14,814 nucleotides of DNA from Pseudomonadota bacterium (GCA_030673345.1 DAOVJH010000004.1:1-14814); one strand, 5' to 3'; positions 1-6,784 are shown, counted from the stretch's first letter. Program-made: numbers and translations. Notes: generated by a model from the letters alone, not told the origin.

Positions 1-1150
1 CCCGTGTGATGCGACAGTTTTCGCCGATCGATACTTTTGGCAGTATGACACTATCTTTGATCACCGTGCCGCGTTCGATCTCAGTGGCAAAGAAAATGAC
101 TGATCGTTTGACCCGGGCACCGGACAGTATGCAACCGCCTGAAACCAGGGAATCGATTGCCTGACCGCGAATATCTTCATCATCGAACACAAATTTAGCC
201 GGTGGATGCTGCGTCTGGTAAGTCCAGATCGGCCAGTCACGTGAATACAGATTGAGCTCGGGTTCAACTTCACACAGCTCCATGTTGGCCTTCCAGTAGG
301 AGTCAACCGTTCCCACATCACGCCAGTAGGCTGAGTTGCCATCACGATTCAGGAAGGGATAAGCTCGAGCATTACAGGTTGAGATGCTTTTCGGTACGAT
401 GTCTTTACCAAAATCATGTGCCGAATCCTCTTCCTCGGCATCGGCGATAAGGCTCGCATAAAGATAAGCCGTAGAAAAGATATAGATACCCATCGACGCC
501 AGTGCCTTGTCTGGTTTGCCCGGCATTGCTTCAGGCGCTTCCGGCTTTTCAGTAAACTTTGTTATCGCGAAATTTTCATCGACGGACATGACACCAAATT
601 CAGCGGCTTCTTCACGCGGCACCTCGATACAGCCAACAGTCAGGTCAGCATCGGAGGACACATGATCGTACAGCATCTTGGAGTAGTCCATGGTATAGAT
701 ATGATCACCACCGAGAACGATGACATTCTCCGGCGCGTGGCGTCGGATGATATCGATATTCTGGTATAACGCATCGGCCGTGCCGCGGTACCACTCATTA
801 TCAACACGTTGCTGCGCTGGTATGATTTCGACAAATTCACCGATCTCGGCACGCATGAATCCCCATGCCCGTTGCAGATGCCGGATCAATGAATGTGATT
901 TGTATTGGGTTAATACGCCGATACGGCGCAACCCTGAGTTCACGCAGTTTGACAGTGCAAAATCGATGATGCGATATTTACCACCGAACGGCACTGCTGG
1001 TTTAGCTCGCCATTTCGTCAGGCCTTTTAAGCGGGAGCCTGAACCGCCAGCCAGCACCAGCACCAACGTTTTACGCGTCAGCTCAGAGCCGGTATTGGCG
1101 TCCGTATAGTAGCGATAATTTTTAGCCTGTTTTTTTGAACCGTGTGTCAT
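1..1150 (-). CDS. glgC: Glucose-1-phosphate adenylyltransferase (ADP-glucose pyrophosphorylase), C-terminus cut by window edge
   Basis: Makes ADP-glucose from ATP and glucose-1-phosphate, the committed step of bacterial glycogen synthesis, in the cytoplasm. The minus-strand frame from the ATG at 1150 stays open to base 1 and gives 383 residues. Visible motifs: nucleotide-binding LAGGSGSRL (33-41), RAKPAVPFGGKYRIIDFALSN (48-68), WYRGTADA (120-127), metal/catalytic GGDHIY (147-152, Asp149), the glucose-1-phosphate lysine in TEKP (200-203, Lys202), SMGIYIF (219-225), YWRDVGT (275-281) and the start of the left-handed beta-helix (about 335 onward). E. coli GlgC has 431 residues, so roughly 45 C-terminal residues lie outside the window. 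The start is 11 bp after the glk stop, with a weak AGGT ribosome site, so glk-glgC probably form one operon. Family assignment is near certain. Confidence 0.96.
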   Translation of the reverse strand, partial: MTHGSKKQAKNYRYYTDANTGSELTRKTLVLVLAGGSGSRLKGLTKWRAKPAVPFGGKYRIIDFALSNCVNSGLRRIGVLTQYKSHSLIRHLQRAWGFMRAEIGEFVEIIPAQQRVDNEWYRGTADALYQNIDIIRRHAPENVIVLGGDHIYTMDYSKMLYDHVSSDADLTVGCIEVPREEAAEFGVMSVDENFAITKFTEKPEAPEAMPGKPDKALASMGIYIFSTAYLYASLIADAEEEDSAHDFGKDIVPKSISTCNARAYPFLNRDGNSAYWRDVGTVDSYWKANMELCEVEPELNLYSRDWPIWTYQTQHPPAKFVFDDEDIRGQAIDSLVSGGCILSGARVKRSVIFFATEIERGTVIKDSVILPKVSIGENCRITR

Positions 1151-1161
1151 TCTGATACCTG

Positions 1162-2187
1162 CTATATTGATGCATGCTGTGATGATGATTGTACTGATTG
1201 ATGTTGCAGTTTTATTGCTTCTGACAGGGCACCGAGCACACCGACACGATCATTGGTGACGAGATAGACAGCGATCTGTTCGACCAGCGCCCGCATTCTT
1301 CCCTTGTTCAGATAAGCTTTGATGAATTCTTCTGATTGCATTTTATTTAATATTTTTGCAGCGATTCCGCCAGTGATGAAAATGCCGCCATCCGGTTTGA
1401 ACAGCAGAGCGATATTGCCTATGTATGCGCCATAGATCTGCACGAAGAGAGATAACGCTCTGTCCGCTGCTTCATCATTTTTCGATTGATTGTTGACCCA
1501 TTCTGCCGTGATCTCATCACTGTAATCAGCTGTGCCTGTTTTGCCGGCACAAAATTCATACAGCGAGACTAAACCATTGCCCGATAATATCCGTTCATAA
1601 GAGACGTGTTCAAAACGCTGCTGTAAAAATTTCAGCAGTTCTATCTGAGTATCACCGATGGGTGCAAAATCGATATGCCCGCCTTCCGTATCATGGGTGC
1701 AGACAGCCCTTTTGCCGCCCTGGATATCATCATCGGCCCAGGCCACGCCGAGCCCTGTTCCAGCGCCGACAGCAACACGTGTACCATTTTTTTGCAGGCC
1801 GTCAGAATTTAAAGCGCCCGGATTTAATATGATCATGTCGTTCTCGAGCAGCTGTCCGGTACCGGATGCAGACGCCTGGAAATCATTCATGAAGTACACC
1901 TCTTTGATACCGAAGGTGTCTTTCAATTTCTGTTTTTCGATAACCCAGGGAAGATTGGTCAGACGCGCAGATGAATCGCTGACCAGACCTGGCAGAGCCA
2001 GTGTTAGAGCACCAACGTTGGTGTCTGCTGATCCGCTTTCATTGATGAAGGCCTGCAACATCGGTTCGAAACTGTCGAATTCATTGCTCAGATAGCGTGC
2101 TTCGTACAAAACATTACGCGGCTCTTTTGCATCGGCGTACACCAGTCGTGTTTTGGTTCCACCCACATCTGCTGCAATGATATACAT
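1162..2187 (-). CDS. glk: Glucokinase (Glk-type, ATP-dependent)
   Basis: Phosphorylates glucose to glucose-6-phosphate with ATP in the cytoplasm. The start chosen is the ATG at 2187, preceded by AGGA eight bases upstream. This puts the phosphate-binding motif DVGGTKTRL at residues 7-15, as in the family; an upstream start at 2229 would add 14 residues with no ribosome site. The product is 341 residues against about 321 in E. coli. GAGTGLGVAWAD, EGGHIDFAP, HVSYERILSGNGLVSLYEF and FITGGIAAKIL mark it as the E. coli-like glucokinase family rather than a ROK kinase. The short C-terminal tail is rich in Gln and Ser and looks unstructured. It lies directly upstream of glgC, so the pair channels glucose towards glycogen (a phosphoglucomutase is needed in between and is not here). 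The promoter region carries an FNR box and a strong hairpin. Confidence 0.93.
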   Translation of the reverse strand: MYIIAADVGGTKTRLVYADAKEPRNVLYEARYLSNEFDSFEPMLQAFINESGSADTNVGALTLALPGLVSDSSARLTNLPWVIEKQKLKDTFGIKEVYFMNDFQASASGTGQLLENDMIILNPGALNSDGLQKNGTRVAVGAGTGLGVAWADDDIQGGKRAVCTHDTEGGHIDFAPIGDTQIELLKFLQQRFEHVSYERILSGNGLVSLYEFCAGKTGTADYSDEITAEWVNNQSKNDEAADRALSLFVQIYGAYIGNIALLFKPDGGIFITGGIAAKILNKMQSEEFIKAYLNKGRMRALVEQIAVYLVTNDRVGVLGALSEAIKLQHQSVQSSSQHASI

Positions 2188-2244
2188 CGAAAGCGTCCTG
2201 ATTTTTAGTGATTTATCTGTCTTAATCAAAAATATGATTAATGC

Positions 2245-2289
2245 GTTATCTCCGGGTGTCTCCCTATGAGGGAAACACCCGGAGATAAC
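2245..2289 (-). promoter_or_regulatory. Long near-perfect hairpin between fnr and glk (5' leader structure and/or fnr terminator)
   Basis: Arms GTTATCTCCGGGTGT (2245-2259) and ACACCCGGAGATAAC (2275-2289) are perfectly complementary over 15 bp. Inside, one C/A mismatch is followed by another 5-bp stem TCCCT/AGGGA (2261-2265 and 2269-2273) and a 3-base loop. No T-run touches either side; on the minus strand a short TTTTT lies about 11 bases beyond. It could end fnr transcription. Its outer edge also coincides with the transcription start predicted from the upstream FNR box and -10, so the glk mRNA could begin with it. It lies 58 bp before the glk start codon. Confidence 0.75.
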
Positions 2290-2293
2290 ATAG

Positions 2294-2334
2294 ATGATAT
2301 ATTTTATTGGTTACAATATTATGATTTATATCAA
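2294..2334 (-). promoter_or_regulatory. FNR box plus -10 element upstream of glk-glgC
   Basis: Bases 2321-2334 read ATGATTTATATCAA on the plus strand, which is TTGATATAAATCAT on the minus strand. This matches the FNR consensus TTGAT-N4-ATCAA with one mismatch. On the minus strand TATCAT (2299-2294) matches the -10 consensus at five of six bases and puts a start near 2286-2287. The box centre is then about 41 bp upstream, the classic class II activation spacing for FNR. The fnr gene is immediately upstream. Site and spacing are seen; regulation is inferred. Confidence 0.6.
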
Positions 2335-2395
2335 AAAATCAGACTGATTTCGTTTACATGATGCTCTCGACAGATCACAGCATTATTTAGTGTTC

Positions 2396-3178
2396 CTACG
2401 AACTACACGAGCCAGTGACCTGCGTACCGGCTATATTCAACAGGCAATTAAAATCATAGATCGCCACTTCACGACGGGTAACTTCCAGCATACCGCTGTC
2501 CTGAAATCTTCTCAGTGCCCGACTGACTGTTTCTATCGCCAGCCCGAGATAATTAGCGATATCCTGCCGTGTCATGGTCAATTTGATGACATCGACTGGC
2601 TGGCCAAGTTTTTCGATACGTTTTGACATGTCGATCAGGAAACTGGCAAGGCGACCATCAGCATCTTTCCTTGCTAACATCAGCATCAGGTTATGGTCAC
2701 GCAGCAGGTTTTCAGAAATCATATTAAGAAATCCCTGACCTAAGGCGCGATCCTGCAGTCCAGACAAAGGTAATTTACAAACGGTTGTCGTTTCCAGGGC
2801 AACGGTTGATGATATGTGGCAGCTGCTGCCCATAGCGTCCAGTCCGAACACATCGCCGGGCATGTAGAAATTCAGCACCTGTTCTTCGCCATCTTCCATC
2901 AGCATGTATGACTTGACCGAACCGCTGCTAACGACATAGATGGCTTTGGTATCGTCTCCGCCACGAAATATGTGGTTTCCCTTGGAGAGAACTTTTCTAT
3001 TCTTCACCACCTGGTATGAGTGGTCATGGGCTATAGTCAACTGTTCCGCAAGACAGCCGCCTCTGATATTACAGGTATTACATGATAAAACCTCTAACGA
3101 TGGTTGAGCGTAACCGACTCCTCTGCTCACCGGGATGATAACATTATCAGTTGCTGCTCTACGTAACTGCATGGCCAT
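2396..3178 (-). CDS. fnr: FNR-type oxygen-responsive transcription regulator (CRP/FNR family)
   Basis: Global anaerobic regulator that dimerises and binds DNA when it holds an oxygen-labile [4Fe-4S] cluster. The ATG at 3178 has an excellent GGAGGA seven bases upstream, giving 260 residues; an upstream start at 3211 has no ribosome site. Cys33, Cys36 and Cys42 (C-x2-C-x5-C) plus Cys134 in LETTTVC match the four E. coli FNR cluster ligands. A cyclic-nucleotide-binding-like beta roll (about 50-140), a dimerisation helix and a helix-turn-helix follow. The recognition helix holds Glu216, Ser219 and Arg220 (ETVSR), the residues E. coli FNR uses to read TTGAT. It is divergent from a kinase/regulator pair. 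Targets in this window are suggested by boxes at 2321, 6192 and perhaps 13485. Confidence 0.93.
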   Translation of the reverse strand: MAMQLRRAATDNVIIPVSRGVGYAQPSLEVLSCNTCNIRGGCLAEQLTIAHDHSYQVVKNRKVLSKGNHIFRGGDDTKAIYVVSSGSVKSYMLMEDGEEQVLNFYMPGDVFGLDAMGSSCHISSTVALETTTVCKLPLSGLQDRALGQGFLNMISENLLRDHNLMLMLARKDADGRLASFLIDMSKRIEKLGQPVDVIKLTMTRQDIANYLGLAIETVSRALRRFQDSGMLEVTRREVAIYDFNCLLNIAGTQVTGSCSS

Positions 3179-3233
3179 AGCACTCTCCTCCAGATTTGGA
3201 CGGTCAAGCATGGCTGTTTGATAACAACCGTGC

Positions 3234-3252
3234 TATCAGGGATTCCCTGATA
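3234..3252. promoter_or_regulatory. 19-bp perfect palindrome in the fnr / kinase intergenic region
   Basis: TATCAGGGA (3234-3242) and TCCCTGATA (3244-3252) form a perfect 9-bp inverted repeat around a single T. It lies between the divergent fnr and histidine kinase starts, where an operator for either gene would be expected. It does not resemble an FNR box. A dimeric regulator such as the adjacent response regulator is a candidate ligand. Confidence 0.55.
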
Positions 3253-3266
3253 CTCATATAGGGATA
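3251..3266. promoter_or_regulatory. NarL-like 7-2-7 heptamer pair
   Basis: TACTCAT (3251-3257), two bases, then AGGGATA (3260-3266) fits the NarL arrangement of two inverted TACYYMT heptamers separated by 2 bp. The first heptamer is perfect and the second has one mismatch. It abuts the preceding 19-bp palindrome and lies 43 bp upstream of the kinase start. The neighbouring response regulator has a NarL/FixJ-type DNA-binding domain, so autoregulation is plausible. Such short degenerate sites occur by chance, hence the low confidence. Confidence 0.4.
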
Positions 3267-3308
3267 TATTCGTATTAACTACAATGGAATATCGAGTAAT
3301 ATAGGCCT

Positions 3309-4562
3309 GTGAATAAACTGCATACATATTTGATACATACCTTGATCATGGTTGTTGCCACACTGGTGGTGGCGGCCATCTCTATAACCTCTCTGTATTT
3401 TGGACTGCTCAAGCTGGTTGAATCGGGTGTCATTGATGAAATTAATATCAATGAGATCCAGGCGCCTTTTGCTCATGCCAGCGGTATAGCCTTAATAGCC
3501 ACTTTGTTTGTTGTTATGCTCGCCAGCTTCATGTATTTCCGTATCACACGACCATGGGCGCAACAGGCCGAAACATTTCACATACTGGCGAAAACAGCAC
3601 ATGAGGCAATATTCCTGATAGATGCTCACGGTATCATCCAGTTTGTAAATCCGGCGGCAGAGACCCTGTTCGGTTATGACAACAAAGAACTGCTGGGCAA
3701 GAACATCAAACAGCTGACGCCCTCTCCACATCGAGAACTGCACGACCGCTATGTTGAGAATTACCTTAAATCCGGCATCAAAAATATTATTGGTACCGGG
3801 CAACAATTATTAGGCCAGCGCAAAGATGGCAGCCAGTTTCCGCTGTATCTTTCCGTGGGTGAATTAGAGTTAAGAGACACTCATCTGTTTGCCGGCCTGA
3901 TCCTCGATCTTAGTATTCAACAAAAGCTTCAGCGTGAGATCCTGGCGATACCCGCTCGTGAGCAACAGCGTATCGGCGAAGAACTGCACGACGGCCTGGG
4001 GCAGCAACTCACCGGTCTGAGCATGCTGGCACAGAGCCTGTTAAATAAGGCAACTAAAACTGAACATGAGCTAGCCGACCAGCTGGCTAAAGGACTGCAT
4101 GAAGCACTGACCCAGGTACGCGCACTCTCACGCGGACTGATGCCTGTACAGATCTATGCTGATGGATTCATGATGTCTCTGCAGGAGATAACAGGAAACA
4201 TCGAGCAACAGAGTAACATCCCGATAAAACTTCAGATCGATGATGTTGTCCTTCTGTTTGATGACGCCACCGCTACTCACCTCTACCGTATCGTTCAGGA
4301 ATCGCTGAATAATGCGATCAAACATGCCGAGGCAAGTGAGATCAACGTTTCACTAAAAATCGACAAGGATCATGGCGTGCTGGAAATTACGGATGATGGT
4401 ATCGGTTTACCACTGGATCTAACCGATTCTGCCGGTTTAGGTTTAAACATTATGAGACACCGTTGCGGATTGTTTGACGGTGAGATCAGCTTTAACCTTG
4501 ACGGCAAACGCGGTACAAAAGTGAGCTGCCGATTCCCAATCGGCTCTGAGGCATCGGAATAA
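3309..4562 (+). CDS. Membrane sensor histidine kinase with FixL-like PAS domain and HisKA_3 core
   Basis: Probable oxygen or redox sensor that phosphorylates the overlapping response regulator. The likely start is GTG at 3309 (AGG just upstream), giving 417 residues; the ATG at 3348 would cut into the first membrane segment. Two membrane helices (about 8-33 and 57-77) enclose a short periplasmic loop. A PAS domain (about 90-200) aligns without gaps to FixL haem PAS: His145 in LHDRY sits where FixL has its haem ligand (His200, B. japonicum numbering), followed by IIGTG and RKDGSQFPL. Gln165 replaces FixL Arg220. The kinase core has HisKA_3 motif EELHDGLGQQL with phospho-acceptor His227, N-box ESLNNAIKHA (331-340), and G-boxes DDGIGLP (362-368) and GLGLNIMRHR (376-385). 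The stop overlaps the next start by one base. Haem binding is inferred. Confidence 0.88.
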   Translation: MNKLHTYLIHTLIMVVATLVVAAISITSLYFGLLKLVESGVIDEININEIQAPFAHASGIALIATLFVVMLASFMYFRITRPWAQQAETFHILAKTAHEAIFLIDAHGIIQFVNPAAETLFGYDNKELLGKNIKQLTPSPHRELHDRYVENYLKSGIKNIIGTGQQLLGQRKDGSQFPLYLSVGELELRDTHLFAGLILDLSIQQKLQREILAIPAREQQRIGEELHDGLGQQLTGLSMLAQSLLNKATKTEHELADQLAKGLHEALTQVRALSRGLMPVQIYADGFMMSLQEITGNIEQQSNIPIKLQIDDVVLLFDDATATHLYRIVQESLNNAIKHAEASEINVSLKIDKDHGVLEITDDGIGLPLDLTDSAGLGLNIMRHRCGLFDGEISFNLDGKRGTKVSCRFPIGSEASE

Positions 4563-5203
4563 TGGCCAGCATTTTGATTGTCGATGACCACCCACTGGTA
4601 CGCACCGGGTTTTCTCAGCTTATTGGTGACACTCCCGACCTCAAAGTCTGTGGCGAGGCCGGTGATATGGCATCTGCATTACAGCTGCTGGATTCGATAA
4701 CACCTGATCTGGCGATCATCGACCTTACACTGGCAGGTGGCAGCGGCCTTGATCTGATCGAACATATCAAAGCACGTAACAACAAGATTTTGATGCTGGT
4801 CGCTTCGATGCATGATGAATCACTCTACGCCGAACGTGTACTTACTGCAGGTGCACGGGGTTACATCAACAAACAGGAAGCACAGGAAAAAATCATTCCT
4901 GCTATTCGCCAGGTACTTAGCGGCAAAGTTTATCTGAGTGAGAACATGACCGCGAAGATACTTAACAACATTGCCAGCGGGCCTGATGATAAACATGGTA
5001 TCGACTCACTGTCTAACCGGGAGCTGCAGGTGTTCGAGATGATCGGCCAGGGTGTCGCACCCGGAAAAATGGCTAAACAGCTAAACCTGAGTATTAAGAC
5101 TATCGAGACCCATCAGGCGCACATCAAAAAGAAACTGGGACTGACCTCGGCGCATAAACTGACACATCGCGCTATCCGGTGGGTACTGGAACAGAACCGG
5201 TAA
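4562..5203 (+). CDS. NarL/FixJ-family response regulator
   Basis: Cytoplasmic transcription regulator, partner of the kinase upstream. The kinase stop and this start share one base (TAATG), so translation is coupled. In 213 residues the receiver domain (1-120) has the acidic pair Asp9/Asp10, phospho-acceptor Asp54 in AIIDLTL, the switch Ser82 in LVASMHD and the conserved Lys104 in YINK. A linker of about 25 residues leads to a LuxR-type helix-turn-helix (149-200: LSNRELQVFEMIGQG, then recognition helix SIKTIETHQAHIKKKL). It resembles FixJ, NarL and UvrY in layout, but I cannot tell the exact orthologue. Likely targets are unknown; a NarL-like site upstream of its own operon suggests autoregulation. 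No clear terminator is visible in the 39 bp after the stop. Confidence 0.93.
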   Translation: MASILIVDDHPLVRTGFSQLIGDTPDLKVCGEAGDMASALQLLDSITPDLAIIDLTLAGGSGLDLIEHIKARNNKILMLVASMHDESLYAERVLTAGARGYINKQEAQEKIIPAIRQVLSGKVYLSENMTAKILNNIASGPDDKHGIDSLSNRELQVFEMIGQGVAPGKMAKQLNLSIKTIETHQAHIKKKLGLTSAHKLTHRAIRWVLEQNR

Positions 5204-5242
5204 ACCGGCACCTGTCATGCAGAGATGAAACGAGAGTAAGAC

Positions 5243-5527
5243 TTATTTTTTTTCGTTTTGCAAAGCTCTAGAAGAGATTTCATTATACAGATGCACCACG
5301 TGCAGACAAAAATCATGTAACTGTGGATGATTGACTGTCATATGCATGGTGCGATTGGCATCATCGATCACCTTGCATAGAAATTCAAGTTCAGCATCAC
5401 TGATAGCCTCGCCATCATCAACTTTATCCCTCAGCTTAAGCAGTCTTGGCAAACGATGTATTTCAAACTCTTCTATCAGTGATTGAATAATACCGAGATG
5501 TTTTTTTGCTATATCATCCATAACCAT
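5243..5527 (-). CDS. Small conserved-looking protein of unknown function
   Basis: About 94 residues, not recognised. There are several possible starts (GTG 5530, ATG 5527, ATG 5521). The ATG at 5521 has GGTG six bases upstream and may be the true one. The sequence is soluble and helical: an amphipathic N-terminus (KKHLGIIQSLIEEFEIHRLPRLL), then DKVDDGEAISDAELEFLCKVI, and a His-rich stretch with His-x-His and Cys (MHMTVNHPQLHDFCLHVVH) that could bind a metal, though this is a guess. There is no signal peptide or membrane segment. It converges on the response regulator gene 39 bp away and lies just beyond the terminator of the sulfur-globule-like gene, so it probably has its own promoter or receives readthrough. 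Codon use looks like its neighbours. Confidence 0.7.
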   Translation of the reverse strand: MVMDDIAKKHLGIIQSLIEEFEIHRLPRLLKLRDKVDDGEAISDAELEFLCKVIDDANRTMHMTVNHPQLHDFCLHVVHLYNEISSRALQNEKK

Positions 5528-5555
5528 CACCAGTGATTTTTTATCTAAAATTCAT

Positions 5556-5590
5556 AAAAAAAGCAGGTTGATCTCTCAACCTGCTTTTTT
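5556..5590 (-). terminator. Strong intrinsic terminator, likely bidirectional
   Basis: A perfect 9-bp stem GCAGGTTGA (5563-5571) and TCAACCTGC (5576-5584) encloses the loop TCTC. It is flanked by seven A (5556-5562) and six T (5585-5590). On the minus strand it sits 24 bp after the stop of the sulfur-globule-like gene and ends in seven T, the textbook form. This isolates that gene as a single transcript, which suits a highly expressed structural protein. Confidence 0.92.
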
Positions 5591-5613
5591 CAGCAAAAAT
5601 ATGCAGACTTCTA

Positions 5614-6066
5614 CTACTGAGCTGCTGGTGCTGCTGGTGCTGGCGCTGCAGGTGCAGGACCACGGTTGTAAGGACCAGGGCCATAACCAGGACCTGGACC
5701 ATAATTTGGACGATTGTAATAACCGCTATTATTGTTGTAACCGTTGTTATTGCTCCAGTTATTACGGTTATCCCAGTTATTACGGTTATCCCAGTTATTG
5801 CTGCCATAGTAATCGTTACGAGCGTTACCGCGACCGCTACCTTTACCTTTACCACTCATACCAAAGTTAAAGCTGCCATCCACGTCGCCAGATCCGTCAC
5901 CTGATCCGTCACCATAACCTGAACCATTGTTACGCCAGTCATTGTTCCAGTTATTGTTATTATTCCAGTTATTGCTGTTATTGTTGTCCCATGGACCCCA
6001 ATCAGCACTGACCGCTGTTGATACAGCCAGAATTGCTGCAGCTGCAGCTGTAAGTAATAGTTTCAT
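5614..6066 (-). CDS. Secreted Asn/Gly/Tyr-rich protein resembling sulfur globule coat protein
   Basis: The start at 6066 has GGAGGAATAAAA directly before it; a longer frame to 6141 lacks support. The 150-residue product opens with a clear signal peptide (MKLLLTAAAAAILAVSTAVSA, cleavage before DWGPW at residue 22). The mature part is low complexity in four blocks: Asn/Trp-rich, a GDGS segment, a Gly/Lys/Arg stretch (MSGKGKGSGRGNAR), repeated WDNRNN units, then a Tyr/Gly/Pro tail ending in Ala/Pro repeats. Composition, size, export signal and the WGPW opening fit the small proteins that coat periplasmic sulfur globules in purple and other sulfur-oxidising gammaproteobacteria. It has no catalytic motif. 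It is divergent from a CBS/permease pair with an FNR box between them. Alternatives are another extracellular glycine-rich structural protein; low complexity makes the family call tentative. Confidence 0.7.
   Translation of the reverse strand: MKLLLTAAAAAILAVSTAVSADWGPWDNNNSNNWNNNNNWNNDWRNNGSGYGDGSGDGSGDVDGSFNFGMSGKGKGSGRGNARNDYYGSNNWDNRNNWDNRNNWSNNNGYNNNSGYYNRPNYGPGPGYGPGPYNRGPAPAAPAPAAPAAQ
5755..5799 (-). repeat. 18-bp tandem repeat, 2.5 copies, inside the sulfur-globule-like gene
   Basis: The plus-strand unit CCAGTTATTACGGTTATC occurs at 5755-5772 and 5773-5790, with a half copy at 5791-5799. The two full copies are identical. On the coding strand each unit adds six residues (WDNRNN), so copy-number change would keep the frame and lengthen the Asn-rich region. 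Confidence 0.9.
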
Positions 6067-6164
6067 TTTTATTCCTCCACAGGATATAAATAAAGTTCTC
6101 ACAAAAATCATTATTGATGAAACGACCCTGTGAATTTTCAATATGACAGTTTAGTCAGGTACTG

Positions 6165-6232
6165 ATATTACAATTCCTTCAAACTAACACATTGACTTAA
6201 ATCAAAAATAAATGTTTAGAATCAGATAGATT
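6165..6232. promoter_or_regulatory. Shared FNR box with candidate -10 elements on both sides (divergent promoter)
   Basis: TTGACTTAAATCAA at 6192-6205 matches TTGAT-N4-ATCAA with one mismatch. To the right, TAGATT (6227-6232) is a plausible -10, giving a start near 6240 about 41 bp from the box centre. To the left, TAATAT on the minus strand (6170-6165) gives a start near 6157-6158, again about 41 bp away. Class II geometry is thus possible for both the sulfur-globule-like gene and the CBS/permease operon from one palindrome. Each -10 matches four of six bases. Leaders would be about 91 and 74 nt. Confidence 0.5.
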
Positions 6233-6313
6233 GATATCTCATCTTGACCATGACATATCGTTTTCACTGTAAGTTAACAAGGCAACAGTCCTGAAATACA
6301 ACTGGAAAGAACT

Positions 6314-6784
6314 ATGAACGCCTCTGAAGCAATGGACCCAAATCCAACCACCCTGAAACCGAGTGACACTATCGAATGTGCTGCCGAGTACATTATGAAA
6401 AATCGCTACCGCAACTTACCGGTGGTCGATGAAAACTTTTGCTACGTAGGCATGTTTGGCGTGAACTGCCTGCTGAAACAGGTCATTCCAAAAGCGGTGT
6501 TTTTACCGCAGGGTCTGGAAAATGTCAGTTTTATCCATGAATCATTTGAAGACCTGTTTCACCGGTTTTCAGAAGTAAAAGATCAGCCCATATCGATCTG
6601 TATGAGTAAAGAGATCGAACCTGTCGCACCTGATACTCCGCTGACAGAAACGATGATGCAACTTTATAAAACACGCGCCAGCATCCCGGTTGTTGAGGAA
6701 GGAACCTGTAAGTTACTGGGCATGATCTCCTACTGGGAGATAGGCGAGAAAATACTCGCAGCAGGAGGACCAAAAGATGCATAG
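6314..6784 (+). CDS. Tandem CBS-domain protein
   Basis: A 156-residue cytoplasmic protein built almost entirely of a CBS pair (Bateman module): the first about residues 3-60 (AMDPNPTTLKPSDTIECAAEYIMKNRYRNLPVVDE), the second about 95-152 (CMSKEIEPVAPDTPLTETMMQLYKTRASIPVVEEG). CBS pairs usually bind adenine nucleotides or related ligands and control an attached enzyme or transporter. The start ATG at 6314 has GGA seven bases before it. Its end overlaps the permease gene by 8 bp, and the permease ribosome site (GGAGG) is inside it, so the two are co-translated. This suggests it gates or senses for that permease. There is no signal peptide, no membrane segment and no third domain. The ligand cannot be told from sequence alone. 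Confidence 0.88.
   Translation: MNASEAMDPNPTTLKPSDTIECAAEYIMKNRYRNLPVVDENFCYVGMFGVNCLLKQVIPKAVFLPQGLENVSFIHESFEDLFHRFSEVKDQPISICMSKEIEPVAPDTPLTETMMQLYKTRASIPVVEEGTCKLLGMISYWEIGEKILAAGGPKDA

Noticed and set aside
416..1109. Two overlapping plus-strand open frames opposite glgC
   Set aside because: They lie antisense to a continuous minus-strand frame carrying every GlgC motif.
1658..2095. Plus-strand open frame of 145 codons opposite glk
   Set aside because: Antisense shadow of a fully motif-supported glucokinase, with no ribosome site or family features.
2396..3211. Longer fnr starting at 3211
   Set aside because: No ribosome site there, while the ATG at 3178 has GGAGGA at ideal distance and gives a normal FNR length.
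5195..5242. Possible terminator between the response regulator and the convergent small gene
   Set aside because: Only a 4-bp CCGG stem and an unrelated T-run could be found; not convincing as a terminator.
5568..5870. Tyr/Cys-rich plus-strand open frame opposite the sulfur-globule-like gene
   Set aside because: Its composition is the antisense image of the Asn/Gly repeats; the minus strand has a signal peptide, strong ribosome site and terminator.
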